Position numbers and translations under genes: made by a program
Shown: in pieces, positions 48,726 through 57,627 of the stretch
Position numbering within the stretch: the stretch's first letter is position 1
How the letters are laid out: every line of letters begins with the position of its first letter
Assembly (NCBI GenBank): GCA_023391875.1
Contig: JAEWAB010000004.1
Location: forward strand, 186,001 to 250,000
Direction of reading: 5' to 3'
Length of the DNA: 64,000 bases
Origin: Bacillota bacterium
GTDB lineage: Bacteria; Bacillota; Clostridia; Oscillospirales; Ruminococcaceae
Notes under the pieces: model-generated
The model's input: only the letters and a program-made list of their open reading frames with translations
Told to the model about the DNA's origin: nothing
Databases searched by the model: none

Positions 48726-50504
48726 ATGGCGAGGAATAAATTCGACATTGACGAAACGCTTGAAACCCCATTTAATTTTACACAGCTCAAGCGCAGCGCC
48801 GTATACATAAAAAAGCACGCAAGGGTGATGGTGCTGGCCCTGTTTTTAAGCGCCCTTTCCACCATCCTGCTCCTGTGCGGGCCGCTTCTGCTGCAGCGGG
48901 CCATCGACGTTTCCATCCCAAACAAAGACATGCGAGAGATTCTGCTGCTTGCGGCGGCACTGCTCGTTACCATCATAGGCAGCATCATCTTCACCACCAT
49001 CCGCCAGCGGCTGATGGCGAAGGTAGGGCAGGATATCATCTACGACATCCGCTCCGACCTGTTTACCCACCTGCAGGAGCTTTCGTTTAACTACTACGAC
49101 TCCCGCCCGCACGGCAAGATACTGGTGCGCGTGGTGCAGTATGTAAACAGCGTGTCGGATATGCTCTCAAACGGCATCATCAACTTTGTTCTGGAGCTGT
49201 TCAACCTTGTGTTCATCACCCTCTTTATGTTTCTGGCAAGCCCGCGCCTTTCGGTCATCATCCTGGCGGGGCTGCCGATCTTCGCGACAGTGATGATGTT
49301 TGTGGCGCCCATCCAGCGGCGGGCGTGGCAGTCGTTCTCAAATAAAAACTCCAATTTAAACGCCTATGCGAGCGAGAGCATCAACGGCATCAAGGTGACC
49401 CAGATATTCAACCGTGAGGTGCAGAACAAGAAAAACTTCATGGGGCTTTGCCGACAGTCCAAGAAGCGCTGGATGTCGGCCATCTACTCCTCCAACGTGA
49501 CGTGGTGCGCCGCCGAGATTATCGGGCAGAGCATCTTTTGCGCCATCTACATCGTCGGGGTGCTTTATACCTTTCCTTCGGTAACCATCGGCGCGCTTGC
49601 ATCCATGGCGAGCTACTCATGGCGTTTTTGGCAGCCTATCAACAACCTTTCGCAAATATACAACAACTTTGTCAATACCATCGCCTATCTGGAACGCATC
49701 TTCGAAACGATCGATGAGCCGGTGGAGATTCAAAACGTACCCAATGCCGCAACCCTGCCGCCCATTCAGGGTGCCGTTACCTTTGATAACGTGGTATTCG
49801 GGTACGACGAGCAGACAACGGTGCTGGGCGGTGTGTCGTTTGAGGTGAAGCCGGGCGAGAGCATTGCGCTCGTCGGCCCCACAGGCGCCGGTAAAACGAC
49901 CATCGTCAACCTTATCAGCCGCTTTTACAACGTCACCGAAGGCAGGGTACTCATCGACGGGCAGGACATCTCGCAGGTAACCCTGCACTCACTCCGCAGC
50001 CAGATGGGCATCATGCTGCAGGATAGCTTTATCTTCGCGGGGCCAATCATCGACAACATCCGCTACGGCAAGCTGGACGCCACCCTTGAGGAGGTGCGCG
50101 CCGCCTGCAAAGCGGTGAATGCCGACGGTTTTATTGAAGAGATGCCCGAGGGCTACGACACGATCATGTCGGAGGGCGGCTCCAGCCTTTCGCAGGGGCA
50201 GAAGCAGCTGGTTTCGTTTGCGCGCACCCTGATAGCCGACCCGAAGATTCTGATACTGGACGAGGCCACCTCGGCCATAGACACCAAAACCGAGCTTTTG
50301 GTGCAGCGAGGGCTGCAAACCCTGCTCAAAGGGCGCACCTCGTTCATTATTGCTCACCGCCTTTCCACCATCAAAAGCTGCGACCGCATTATGTACGTAA
50401 ACGGCGGCACCATTACCGAGTGCGGCAGCCATAGCGAGCTGATGGCAAGGAAGGGCGACTACTACCGCCTTTACACGGCGCAGATTGAGGATCAGGCAGT
50501 CTGA
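48726..50504 (+). CDS. ABC exporter half-transporter, subunit 2
   Basis: 592 residues. TM domain plus NBD with Walker A GPTGAGKTT, a slightly altered signature LSQGQKQLVSFAR (SGGQ to SQGQ) and intact Walker B ILILDEATSAID. Together with subunit 1 it should form a heterodimeric multidrug- or lipid-type exporter with one normal and one degenerate ATP site. No TetR-like regulator lies directly upstream, but a TetR gene is 1.6 kb downstream. Confidence 0.93.
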   Translation: MARNKFDIDETLETPFNFTQLKRSAVYIKKHARVMVLALFLSALSTILLLCGPLLLQRAIDVSIPNKDMREILLLAAALLVTIIGSIIFTTIRQRLMAKVGQDIIYDIRSDLFTHLQELSFNYYDSRPHGKILVRVVQYVNSVSDMLSNGIINFVLELFNLVFITLFMFLASPRLSVIILAGLPIFATVMMFVAPIQRRAWQSFSNKNSNLNAYASESINGIKVTQIFNREVQNKKNFMGLCRQSKKRWMSAIYSSNVTWCAAEIIGQSIFCAIYIVGVLYTFPSVTIGALASMASYSWRFWQPINNLSQIYNNFVNTIAYLERIFETIDEPVEIQNVPNAATLPPIQGAVTFDNVVFGYDEQTTVLGGVSFEVKPGESIALVGPTGAGKTTIVNLISRFYNVTEGRVLIDGQDISQVTLHSLRSQMGIMLQDSFIFAGPIIDNIRYGKLDATLEEVRAACKAVNADGFIEEMPEGYDTIMSEGGSSLSQGQKQLVSFARTLIADPKILILDEATSAIDTKTELLVQRGLQTLLKGRTSFIIAHRLSTIKSCDRIMYVNGGTITECGSHSELMARKGDYYRLYTAQIEDQAV

Positions 50505-50520
50505 ATTGATACACACAAAA

Positions 50521-50553
50521 GAAGCACCGTATCACAAAAGATACGGTGCTTCT
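50521..50553. terminator. Bidirectional terminator between ABC exporter and hydrolase
   Basis: 12-bp stem AAGCACCGTATC/GATACGGTGCTT (50522-50533/50540-50551) between convergent genes. Confidence 0.8.
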
Positions 50554-50566
50554 GCTATCAGGCCTG

Positions 50567-51484
50567 TTAAAGGAGCGCAGCGGTTGAGTCTGCTTTTGAG
50601 CCTTCGCTTAAATATTCTATCATAATTTTATTGATTTCTTCAGATAATTCATGGTTGACGCCATGCCCCGCCTCGGGGAAGAAGCGATAATCCAAATGAT
50701 ATTTCGTCAGAATAGCTTTTACCGTTTCCATATCCCCCAGCGGATCCGCTTCGCCGCACAAGAATAAGGCCTTACCTTGCATGGAAAGCACCTGTTCCTC
50801 GCTGAAGGAGTCGATTTTGTGATAGGTCATTGCCATATTGTTAAACCCACGGATCATCTGGGTGTAGTGCTCCATGATGTCTGGATTCTCCGTAAACTTT
50901 CGATAGTTTTTACCGGTAAGCTTCTTGATAAGCCTTACGACATTTTTATTGGTGGGGAAAAGTGCCTCGGGCAGAAATACCTTCAACATGCGTCTTAATG
51001 GGCTTTTGCTATCCCCGGAAGCGACAGCGGAGCCGGACATACAGATCATTTTTGTTACCCTGTCGGGGCGCATAATTCCATAATGCTGGGTCATGTAGGC
51101 CCCGTTGGAAACACCCGCCAGATACACCTGCTTAAGCTTTAGCGTGTCAAACACCTCGTCCAGCCACTTGATTTCATCAAAGCTTTTGTCGTATTTTTCG
51201 TTGGGGCGGCTTTTTCCCGGCCCGCCTATCGTATCGACTGCATAAAGATGAAAGTACTCTGCCAGCGCCTTGGCGTTAAAAATCCACATCAATGCGGAAT
51301 CGTCTCCCACACCGTGGAACAGCACCAAGGGCGGAGCACCGTCTTTTCCGCACTCGATAATATGCGTGGTTCCGTAGGTGGTGGAAATATCCGTTTCTTT
51401 TACGGCAACATCCCATAGGGTAAGCAGACGGTCGTAGGTTTCTATAATCCTTTGCTTGGCCTTTTTGCTCTTATAAACCTTCAT
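50567..51484 (-). CDS. Alpha/beta hydrolase
   Basis: 305 residues, no signal peptide. LVLFHGVGDDSALM (oxyanion region), nucleophile elbow GVSNGAYM, acid in LFLCGEADPLGD and His in AGHGVNHEL: a complete triad. The group includes esterases and lactonases. It lies 21 nt downstream of a TetR gene on the same strand and is probably controlled by it. Confidence 0.88.
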   Translation of the reverse strand: MKVYKSKKAKQRIIETYDRLLTLWDVAVKETDISTTYGTTHIIECGKDGAPPLVLFHGVGDDSALMWIFNAKALAEYFHLYAVDTIGGPGKSRPNEKYDKSFDEIKWLDEVFDTLKLKQVYLAGVSNGAYMTQHYGIMRPDRVTKMICMSGSAVASGDSKSPLRRMLKVFLPEALFPTNKNVVRLIKKLTGKNYRKFTENPDIMEHYTQMIRGFNNMAMTYHKIDSFSEEQVLSMQGKALFLCGEADPLGDMETVKAILTKYHLDYRFFPEAGHGVNHELSEEINKIMIEYLSEGSKADSTAALL

Positions 51485-51505
51485 AGTCTCATCCCTTCTG
51501 TCATT

Positions 51506-52120
51506 TTATTGCGCTATATGGAATTTTTCATAAAAGCTCTGAAGATGAACAGTCAATTGCCCGTCTGCGGCCAGCCGTTTTTCTGCCGTAACCTCGCCAC
51601 AGGCAAAGTACCGCTGGAAGATAAGGAAGATAGGCGCATAGTACTCCATGGCTAGGTAAGCAGCATCCGCCTGATGAAAGAGCCCCATCTGCATTAGCTT
51701 ACTAAACACCATAGCATTCTGCCTAAGCGGCGCGTCAAAAAGGACATCATGATATAAGCTTGCGGCCTCAGCATTGACGCACTGCTCAATCATAAGTATA
51801 CGGATAAAACGCAAAATCCGTTCATTTAGCAGGTAATCCTTTAAAAATGAAAGCCCGACCGTAATAAAGGCCTGTTCTTCCAGCACCGACATCTTACTGA
51901 ACTCGTGATTAAACTGTTGCTGTATCGCTTGGGTACTCTCTTCAAATTCTCGCAGCAGTACGTTAAAGATGTCCTGCTTATTGGTGAAGTGATAATAGAT
52001 GGTACTTTCTTTTATTCCAACAACCTTGCAGATATCCCGAATCGAGATGGCGCTGTACCCTCTTTGTGAAAAAAGGGTGAGCGCTGCTTCTTTTATATCC
52101 TGTTTTGTGTTTCGCTCCAT
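51506..52120 (-). CDS. TetR family transcriptional repressor
   Basis: 204 residues from ATG 52120 (AAAGGAG 4 nt upstream); the frame upstream overlaps the operator region. Helix-turn-helix in ALTLFSQRGYSAISIRDICKVVGIKESTIYYHFTNKQDIFNVLL; the rest is the helical ligand domain. The promoter carries two perfect TetR-type palindromes, so the repressor is self-regulated together with the hydrolase. Confidence 0.92.
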   Translation of the reverse strand: MERNTKQDIKEAALTLFSQRGYSAISIRDICKVVGIKESTIYYHFTNKQDIFNVLLREFEESTQAIQQQFNHEFSKMSVLEEQAFITVGLSFLKDYLLNERILRFIRILMIEQCVNAEAASLYHDVLFDAPLRQNAMVFSKLMQMGLFHQADAAYLAMEYYAPIFLIFQRYFACGEVTAEKRLAADGQLTVHLQSFYEKFHIAQ

Positions 52121-52178
52121 ATGTCTCCTTTGCGCAGCCGAGGTGGCTCCATTTTGCAGAAAAGGCGCTGACGCTTCT

Positions 52179-52225
52179 CTAACAGTTGTTAGATTGATTA
52201 TATCTAACAACTGTTAGAATGTCAA
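52179..52225 (-). promoter_or_regulatory. tetR-hydrolase promoter with paired operators
   Basis: On the - strand: -35 TTGACA (52220-52225), 17-bp spacer, -10 TATAAT (52197-52202). CTAACAACTGTTAG (52204-52217) fills the spacer and CTAACAGTTGTTAG (52179-52192) lies at the start of transcription. Centres are 25 bp apart. Confidence 0.85.
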
Positions 52226-52256
52226 TAAGAATTGTCAATCTATATACAGCAAGCGA

Positions 52257-52284
52257 AAAGCCGGTTGCAACAGTAACCGGCTTC
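52257..52284 (-). terminator. Terminator of the TrmO-like gene
   Basis: AAGCCGGTT/AACCGGCTT stem (52258-52266/52275-52283) followed on the - strand by TTC. Confidence 0.6.
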
Positions 52285-52401
52285 GATTTAGCATAAGCGT
52301 TGTTTATGATATATGGTGTAACCATCGTTACGCCGTCTTCTGACTGGCGTATAAGGATAAGATGGATTTCTTCGTCTTTTATCAATGACCGATACTGCAT
52401 A

Positions 52402-52878
52402 CTAAAAATTGAACTCGTTGCTCCAATCAAAATTAGCTGATCCTTCTAAGCTTTTGGGCCAGTGGCTACACCATTTCGGTACGTCGGGTGTTTCCACCCT
52501 GTCAAGGCTTGGTGTATACGGCTTTATGTCAAGCACGGGAGTTCCGTCGTTAGCATCAATATATGCAATTTGAATGACGCCTTTGGTATAGTCGACGTTG
52601 ATAATCTGCACAGCGGTTAATGCAATAGGGTTAGGACGAACAGGCGACCTTGTGGCGAATATGCCCATAATGGATGGCGCTTTTTTGTATGGCTGAGGCG
52701 CCTCGAGAATATTCCTCATTTCCTTATTATCGCAGTCGCTGAACCACCAGATAACGTTGATATGGCTGAATCCATCCAATGCCTGCAAGGCCGGAATATA
52801 CTTTGGGTCAAGTTCAATGTACATCCCGTTCTCATTTACGTTGATTTTACCGATGGGGCTTACTTGTAAATTTTGCAT
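52402..52878 (-). CDS. TrmO/TsaA-like SAM-dependent methyltransferase
   Basis: 158 residues. UPF0066 beta-barrel methyltransferase: PIGKINV start, FSHINVIWWF, the signature FATRSPVRPNPIALTAV and DGTPVLDIKPYTPSLD. E. coli TrmO N6-methylates t6A37 of tRNA-Thr; this Clostridial branch is less studied and may have another substrate. Unusually, the promoter upstream is of the MerR-activated type and the preceding gene encodes a MerR regulator. Confidence 0.88.
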   Translation of the reverse strand: MQNLQVSPIGKINVNENGMYIELDPKYIPALQALDGFSHINVIWWFSDCDNKEMRNILEAPQPYKKAPSIMGIFATRSPVRPNPIALTAVQIINVDYTKGVIQIAYIDANDGTPVLDIKPYTPSLDRVETPDVPKWCSHWPKSLEGSANFDWSNEFNF

Positions 52879-52918
52879 AGCGTATTCCTCCGTAAAGATT
52901 TATTTTGTCCGTACATTC

Positions 52919-52949
52919 AGTGTAGACCCTCACATCATGTGAGAGTCAA
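52919..52949 (-). promoter_or_regulatory. MerR-type promoter (19-bp spacer) of the TrmO-like gene
   Basis: On the - strand: -35 TTGACT (52944-52949), 19-bp spacer, -10 TACACT (52919-52924). The spacer contains a dyad CTCACAT-G-ATGTGAG. Long spacers with a central dyad are typical of promoters twisted open by MerR-family activators. Confidence 0.8.
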
Positions 52950-52956
52950 TAGTGAA

Positions 52957-52991
52957 AAAAGCGTTTTGCATCAAATAGACCGCAAAACGCT
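52957..52991 (-). terminator. Terminator overlapping the end of the merR-like gene
   Basis: AAAGCGTTTTGC/GCAAAACGCTTT arms followed on the - strand by TTTT; the stop codon is inside the loop. Confidence 0.65.
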
Positions 52992-53810
52992 TTCGTTATA
53001 CTTTTCTAAGGGGATTTGTATTTCGGTTAAATATTTATCGGGGCTTTCCTCATTCCAAGGCCCACGGTGGACAATCTGCCTGCTCTGCCCGCTCATTGAA
53101 TATTGACTGTGCTCCTGTAACCAGTTTGCCAAGGAAAGATAGGCCCCCGCAATGTTTTCAAAAGGCCCGTATACCATCGTACATGCCATAACCGGTACAG
53201 GCTCGGTGTTGCGATATGTAAAACCGCTTGCATCCCTTCCCATTTTGGCCACGGGCGCGCAAATTTCAATATCAACATCCTTTTCCCTGTAATCCGTATC
53301 GTGGTAGATGGTAAAGGTATCGTTTGAAATGGCAAGATGATTTTCTGCGGCGAAGGCCGACATCTCTTTCCACAATTGCTCCTCGGCATAATAATCACGA
53401 ACAATTCTTCTTAGGGAGAATACCTGATAGCTGGGAATAGATTTGATGGAAACATTATAGTTTGTCGTGATTCTTTCCCGCCGAATGTCCTTTTTCGCCG
53501 ATTCAATTTTGGCTAACTTATCTTGTTCGGCCCATATGGCGCTCTCAATTTCCAGACGCTTTTTGTCGAGTTGAGTTATAACAAATTCATCATCCCATTG
53601 TTTAATCGTTACCGCAATCTCGGAAACGTTAAACCCTAAATCCCGTAAGAATACGATTCTATTAAGTACAGGAATTTGATTTGCAGTATATAATCTGTAA
53701 TTCGTAAATTTATCGATTTGGGCAGGCTTTAGCAACCCCATTTCATCGTAATACCTTAACATTCGGATGGACACTTTTGTTAATTTGGAAAACTCACCGA
53801 TCTTAAACAT
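52971..53810 (-). CDS. MerR family regulator with GyrI-like effector domain
   Basis: 279 residues. N-terminal MerR winged helix (FKIGEFSKLTKVSIRMLRYYDEMGLLKPAQIDKFTNYRLYT), coiled dimer helix (about 80-110), then a GyrI-like/effector-binding domain (VFSLRRIVRDY...TYRNTEPVPVMACTMVYGPFENI). BmrR- and Rob-like domains of this type bind hydrophobic, often cationic drugs. Its likely target is the adjacent promoter of the TrmO-like gene. Confidence 0.9.
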   Translation of the reverse strand: MFKIGEFSKLTKVSIRMLRYYDEMGLLKPAQIDKFTNYRLYTANQIPVLNRIVFLRDLGFNVSEIAVTIKQWDDEFVITQLDKKRLEIESAIWAEQDKLAKIESAKKDIRRERITTNYNVSIKSIPSYQVFSLRRIVRDYYAEEQLWKEMSAFAAENHLAISNDTFTIYHDTDYREKDVDIEICAPVAKMGRDASGFTYRNTEPVPVMACTMVYGPFENIAGAYLSLANWLQEHSQYSMSGQSRQIVHRGPWNEESPDKYLTEIQIPLEKYNESVLRSI

Positions 53811-53864
53811 CTGCGAACCCTCCTTTTGCCCACTGTGTCATTGTTCTTGGGTCGGATAAACAAA

Positions 53865-53890
53865 ACCTGCGCAGCAAAAGCCGCGCAGTG
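53865..53890 (-). terminator. Terminator of lexA
   Basis: CTGCGC/GCGCAG stem (about 53867-53888) followed by a T-rich stretch on the - strand. Confidence 0.45.
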
Positions 53891-53946
53891 TTTATTGTTT
53901 GAGTGCCGGTGTGAGCAAGAGACAGTCGCTCACCTCATGTAGAATT

Positions 53947-54543
53947 TTATTCGTACAGCCGTATGTTCGCAATCACCCGCCCAAGGATGGCAACCTCGTT
54001 TACGATAATCGGTTCCATGCGGTCATTTTCTGGCTGAAGGCGGAAATGGCCTTTCTCTTTAAAAAAACGCTTCACGGTAGCGGAATCCTCCACCAGCGCA
54101 ACGACGATCTCGCCGTTTTCGGCATAGGTGGTTTTACGGGCAACGACAATATCACCATCAAGGATGCCGCAATCGGTCATGCTCTCGCCGCGCACATTAA
54201 GCGCAAACAGGTCGCCCGAGCGATAGCCCTTGGCGCGAAAAGGCAGGTAGCCCTCTATGTTCTCAACCGCCAGAATAGGGGTACCCGCGGCCACATTGCC
54301 GAGGATTGGCACCTGCAGCACCTTTTCGGTGTTAATTTTAATCGAGCGGTTTTGATTGTACTCACGCTCGATGTACCCCGCGGATTCCAGCTCTTTCAGG
54401 TATTTGTGTACGGTGGAGGTCGATTTTATATCAAGCTCGGTGCAGATTTCGCGCACCGAAGGGGGGATGCCGTCGGCGGCGCGCTCTACGATATACTCAT
54501 AAACCCTTAGCGCGGTAACAGATACGGTTCTCACTTTCCGCAT
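53947..54543 (-). CDS. lexA: LexA repressor
   Basis: 198 residues. SOS repressor. N-terminal winged helix (VYEYIVERAADGIPPSVREICTELDIKSTSTVHKYL), cleavage site Ala-Gly in NVAAGTP, and the S24 dyad: Ser in GESMTDCGI and Lys in ATVKRFF. Start ATG 54543 or GTG 54534 (9 nt after AGGA). A LexA-box-like site and good promoter lie upstream. Confidence 0.95.
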   Translation of the reverse strand: MRKVRTVSVTALRVYEYIVERAADGIPPSVREICTELDIKSTSTVHKYLKELESAGYIEREYNQNRSIKINTEKVLQVPILGNVAAGTPILAVENIEGYLPFRAKGYRSGDLFALNVRGESMTDCGILDGDIVVARKTTYAENGEIVVALVEDSATVKRFFKEKGHFRLQPENDRMEPIIVNEVAILGRVIANIRLYE

Positions 54544-54600
54544 TCCTCATTTCGGGTGGATTTTATTCGTGTGTTATACAGGGCAGTTTTTCCTGCCCTT

Positions 54601-54640
54601 ATCATAGCATAAAAAGGCGGCAAATGCAAACATATGTTTT
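54601..54640 (-). promoter_or_regulatory. lexA promoter with LexA box
   Basis: On the - strand: -35 TTGCAT overlapping the box, 17-bp spacer, -10 TATGAT (near 54602). CAAACATATGTTTT (54627-54640) fits the Gram-positive LexA box CGAACRNRYGTTYC at 12 of 14 positions. Confidence 0.7.
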
Positions 54641-54647
54641 GCACAGC

Positions 54648-55382
54648 CTAGCTCTGGTTCGACTGTAAATAATCCAGTATGGCCTGTGGGGTGCGCTGCG
54701 AAACGGACATGTGCTGCTCGCCCTCCGAGATGTCCCACAGATAATGCGCGTCGGAGTTTGTAATAATGCGCATTCTTCCGATAGCGGGATGGGCGGATGC
54801 AAGGGCGGGGTAGCTGGAGAGGTCGTGCACCTCGGCGGTTTGAAAGTTACACTCCGGCGGAATCTCGCCGAGGGCGGAGAGGATGGAATAAGAGGGCCTA
54901 TCGATATGAGCGGGGAAGGCGACCCCGCCAAACTGCCGCATGAGCGCCTCCACCCCGGTCACTGGGATATCCGCGGCGGTTACCAGCAGGCGGGGTTCCA
55001 CCCCGATTGGTTCGTCCATGCTGTTTAAGATGCGCTGCTCGCCGAATTTTTCGGGGCGGTTGAGAACCGGCATCGTTTTAGCAGATACATACTCGTCAAA
55101 CCGCATCGCCTTTTCGAGGGTATCGAACAGGCACACCATGTGAATCTCCTCGGCGGTGCACAGCTCCATGCCCGGCAGCACGAGAATGGGTAGTTCCATG
55201 CGGTCGCGCGCCTCGATAATCGCGGGGCAGTTCTTGCACGAGTTGTGGTCGGTAAGCGCAATCACGTCCAGCCCATTTAGTCGTGCCATGTTCAGAATGT
55301 TGTTCGGGGTGCTCTCGTTATCCCCGCAAGGGGATAGGCAGGAGTGAATGTGCAGGTCGTAAGCCAGTCGTTCCATGTTCAT
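54648..55382 (-). CDS. PHP domain protein (TrpH/PHP-C type)
   Basis: 244 residues. Phosphoesterase-like PHP fold: DLHIHSCLSPCGDNES (HxH motif), ALTDHNSCKN (second motif), GMELCTAEEIHMVC (Glu, HxxC) and NSDAHYL (late DxH). It probably hydrolyses a phosphoester. It follows the hydrogenase-like cluster on the same strand (about 105 nt gap), a gene order that recurs in Clostridia. Confidence 0.88.
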   Translation of the reverse strand: MNMERLAYDLHIHSCLSPCGDNESTPNNILNMARLNGLDVIALTDHNSCKNCPAIIEARDRMELPILVLPGMELCTAEEIHMVCLFDTLEKAMRFDEYVSAKTMPVLNRPEKFGEQRILNSMDEPIGVEPRLLVTAADIPVTGVEALMRQFGGVAFPAHIDRPSYSILSALGEIPPECNFQTAEVHDLSSYPALASAHPAIGRMRIITNSDAHYLWDISEGEQHMSVSQRTPQAILDYLQSNQS

Positions 55383-55487
55383 GACTGTACCTTTCCGGTT
55401 TTACACCTTACAAACTGAAGGTATAGAGCCTATTTGTAGAAGCCATAACAGAACGCCGTCAGGCCGCAGCAGGTGTAATCATCATCC

Positions 55488-55817
55488 CTACAGGTACTGC
55501 GCCACGCGCTGCGCGGTTTCGTAAACCGCGAGCGGGCTTAACAGCACCGCCACATCCTGCTCGGCAGCCTTTTTGGTCGCCTCGGCGTCCAGCGTCATGC
55601 CCTCCGCCAGAATGATGCAGGCGACGTCGGCCAGCACCGCGACGGCAATGGAGTTTACGTTGCCCATTACGGTAATCCATACATCGTTTTGCTGCGCGCG
55701 CCCCATCACAAGGCTTAAAAGGTCGCAGGTATAGATATGTTGCGCGGTGTTTTCAAGACTGTCTTTACCGGTGAGGAGTGAAAACCCCGTTTTTTCCGCA
55801 AGTTCTTTAACAGTCAC
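55488..55817 (-). CDS. DRTGG domain protein, second copy
   Basis: 109 residues from GTG 55817 (GGAGG 7 nt upstream). Start VTVKELAEKTGFSLLTG and the body VMGNVNSIAVAVLADVACIILAEGMTLDAEATKKAAEQDVAVLLS match the DRTGG fold (a CBS-like ligand-binding domain, first seen in Pta and HPr kinase-like proteins). Predicted small-molecule sensor. It overlaps the operon of the hydrogenase-like protein. Confidence 0.82.
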   Translation of the reverse strand: MTVKELAEKTGFSLLTGKDSLENTAQHIYTCDLLSLVMGRAQQNDVWITVMGNVNSIAVAVLADVACIILAEGMTLDAEATKKAAEQDVAVLLSPLAVYETAQRVAQYL

Positions 55818-55858
55818 AGATCTACCTCCAAGGGGTTGGATAAGTATATTGACGCCTA

Positions 55859-57157
55859 TCAATTATTCGGTTCGAGCCTTTCCTCGAGCTGCGAAAGCTC
55901 GTCGGTGAGGGTTTGCATGCGCTCGCGCAGGCGGTAGATGCACAGGCTGTCGGTGGCCTTGCCCCTTACGATGTCCTCAGCAAGGGCGCGGCAGGTGGGT
56001 GCGCCGCAGGAGCCGCAGTCGATGCCCGGGAAGGTGGCGGCGATGCGCTCTAGCTCGTTTAGCATGTGCAGCGCATCGGTGACATTGCTCGCAAGCTCCA
56101 TCACCGGCGCGTACTCTATTTTGCGCTCCCATTCTATCTTACCGGCAACGTCGTCGGTCAGGCGGTTGCAGGAAACAGGCAGATACTTGCGCAGGCGCTT
56201 TAAGCGGGTGCGGGCTACATAGGGGTTTTCCACCGTCAGCACGCCGCCCACGCATCCGGCGGGGCAGGAGTTTAGCTCTATGAAGTCGAGGTCGGAGAAC
56301 TTCTCATCCTCGAGTGCCTCTAGCACGGCGATCACGTTTTCAATGCCGTCGGCAGCCAGATAGTTTTCGTTGAGCATAGCGGAGGCCTCTCCACCGCTCG
56401 AGGCCCAACTGATGCCCATCCGGCCGGAGGTGCTCAGCGCTTCGGGTGACTCCGCCACTTCCTTCATGTAAGGCAGCAGGTGGGTATAAACGTCCTTGAT
56501 GGCAACCACGGCGTCTACCTCGCTCTTATACACCCCAAACGGCATCTTCACGGCGGTTACCTTCGCTGGGCAGGGGGAGATGAAGATAATGCCGATATCC
56601 TCAGGCTTAAGGCCCGTCTTTTGTACGGCCTCCTCGCGCGCCATCTTGGCGGCAAGCTCTATGGGGGCGCTTAACTGAAGCAGGTTATCGAGCAGCTCGG
56701 GGAAGCGCACCCGAATAAGCCTTACCACCGTCGGGCACGCCGAGCTGATGACAGGCTTCTTAAGCTTGCCCTGCTCCATCAGCCGCCTTGTCGCGTCGGA
56801 GATGATCTCGGCGGCGCGCGAAACCTCGAATACGTCGTCAAAGCCCATCTTCAAAAGGCCGGAAAGGATGATATCCACGTCGTCCAGATGGTTAAACTGC
56901 CCGTAAAGGGCAGGGGCGGGCAGGGCAACCTTATATTTTTTGCTTTCTAAAACATCAAGGCTGTCATACTCCGGCTTTTTGGCGTGGTGCGGGCAGACAC
57001 GAATACATTCACCACAATCGATGCAACGATCAGAGATGATATACGCCTTGCCGTCACGTACGCGGATGGCCTCGGTAGGGCACCGCTTGATACAATGTGT
57101 GCAGCCTTGACATTTATCGGCATCCAGTGTTACGGAATGAAAGAATTTCTCAGACAA
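55859..57157 (-). CDS. [FeFe]-hydrogenase-like iron-sulfur protein (group D/sensory type)
   Basis: 432 residues from TTG 57157 (GGAGGG 7 nt upstream). Two N-terminal [4Fe-4S] motifs (CQGCTHCIKRCP; CIDCGECIRVCP), then the H-cluster domain in altered form: SSACPTV (L1), SPCPAKV (L2) and ELNSCPAGCVGG (L3), keeping all four cysteines, then a C-terminal CGSCGAPTC-x-C Fe-S domain. It is shorter than catalytic enzymes and lies with DRTGG and HATPase genes, so a sensing role fits better than H2 production; activity cannot be judged from sequence. Confidence 0.88.
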   Translation of the reverse strand: MSEKFFHSVTLDADKCQGCTHCIKRCPTEAIRVRDGKAYIISDRCIDCGECIRVCPHHAKKPEYDSLDVLESKKYKVALPAPALYGQFNHLDDVDIILSGLLKMGFDDVFEVSRAAEIISDATRRLMEQGKLKKPVISSACPTVVRLIRVRFPELLDNLLQLSAPIELAAKMAREEAVQKTGLKPEDIGIIFISPCPAKVTAVKMPFGVYKSEVDAVVAIKDVYTHLLPYMKEVAESPEALSTSGRMGISWASSGGEASAMLNENYLAADGIENVIAVLEALEDEKFSDLDFIELNSCPAGCVGGVLTVENPYVARTRLKRLRKYLPVSCNRLTDDVAGKIEWERKIEYAPVMELASNVTDALHMLNELERIAATFPGIDCGSCGAPTCRALAEDIVRGKATDSLCIYRLRERMQTLTDELSQLEERLEPNN

Positions 57158-57201
57158 GTTGCTTCCCTCCGAAACGGGCAAAAAATGAAGTCAGGCGGCC
57201 T

Positions 57202-57627
57202 TTACAGGTTCACCACCATGGTCACTGTCGTACCAACCCCCACGGTGCTTTTTATCCTCATTTCGTCCGTGTATTTTTTCATGTTTGGCAGCCCCATGCC
57301 CGCGCCGAACCCCAGTGTGCGCACATTGTCGGGCGCGGTGGAGTAGCCTTCGGTCATGGCAAGCTCAATATCGGGTATGCCGGGGCCGGTGTCTTTAAGC
57401 ACCATTAAAATCTTTTCCTCGCATACCTTTACGTCTATCACGCCGCCGTCCGCGTGGATGACCATGTTAATCTCGCCCTCATACATGGCAATCGCCGCAC
57501 GGCGAATGGCGTCTGGGTTTACGCCAAGCTTTTTTAACAGCTTCTTCATGTTGCTCGAGGCCTCACCCGCGCGGGTAAAATCATCTCCGGGTACATCATA
57601 GGTTAAATTAATTATCTCAGCCATCAA
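57202..57627 (-). CDS. ATP-binding protein of the HATPase (anti-sigma/histidine-kinase-like) type
   Basis: 141 residues. N box EGEINMVIHA, G1 DTGPGIPD, and G2 GFGAGMGLPNM are those of SpoIIAB/RsbW-type GHKL ATPases. No phospho-acceptor His domain. It overlaps the upstream DRTGG gene by 4 nt and precedes the hydrogenase-like gene by 44 nt. Likely switches by binding a partner protein. Confidence 0.88.
   Translation of the reverse strand: MMAEIINLTYDVPGDDFTRAGEASSNMKKLLKKLGVNPDAIRRAAIAMYEGEINMVIHADGGVIDVKVCEEKILMVLKDTGPGIPDIELAMTEGYSTAPDNVRTLGFGAGMGLPNMKKYTDEMRIKSTVGVGTTVTMVVNL

Noticed and set aside
52179..52430. An 83-codon frame on the - strand after the TrmO-like gene
   Set aside because: It runs through a terminator hairpin and the tetR promoter/operators, has no ribosome site, and only the first about 40 codons look coding-like.
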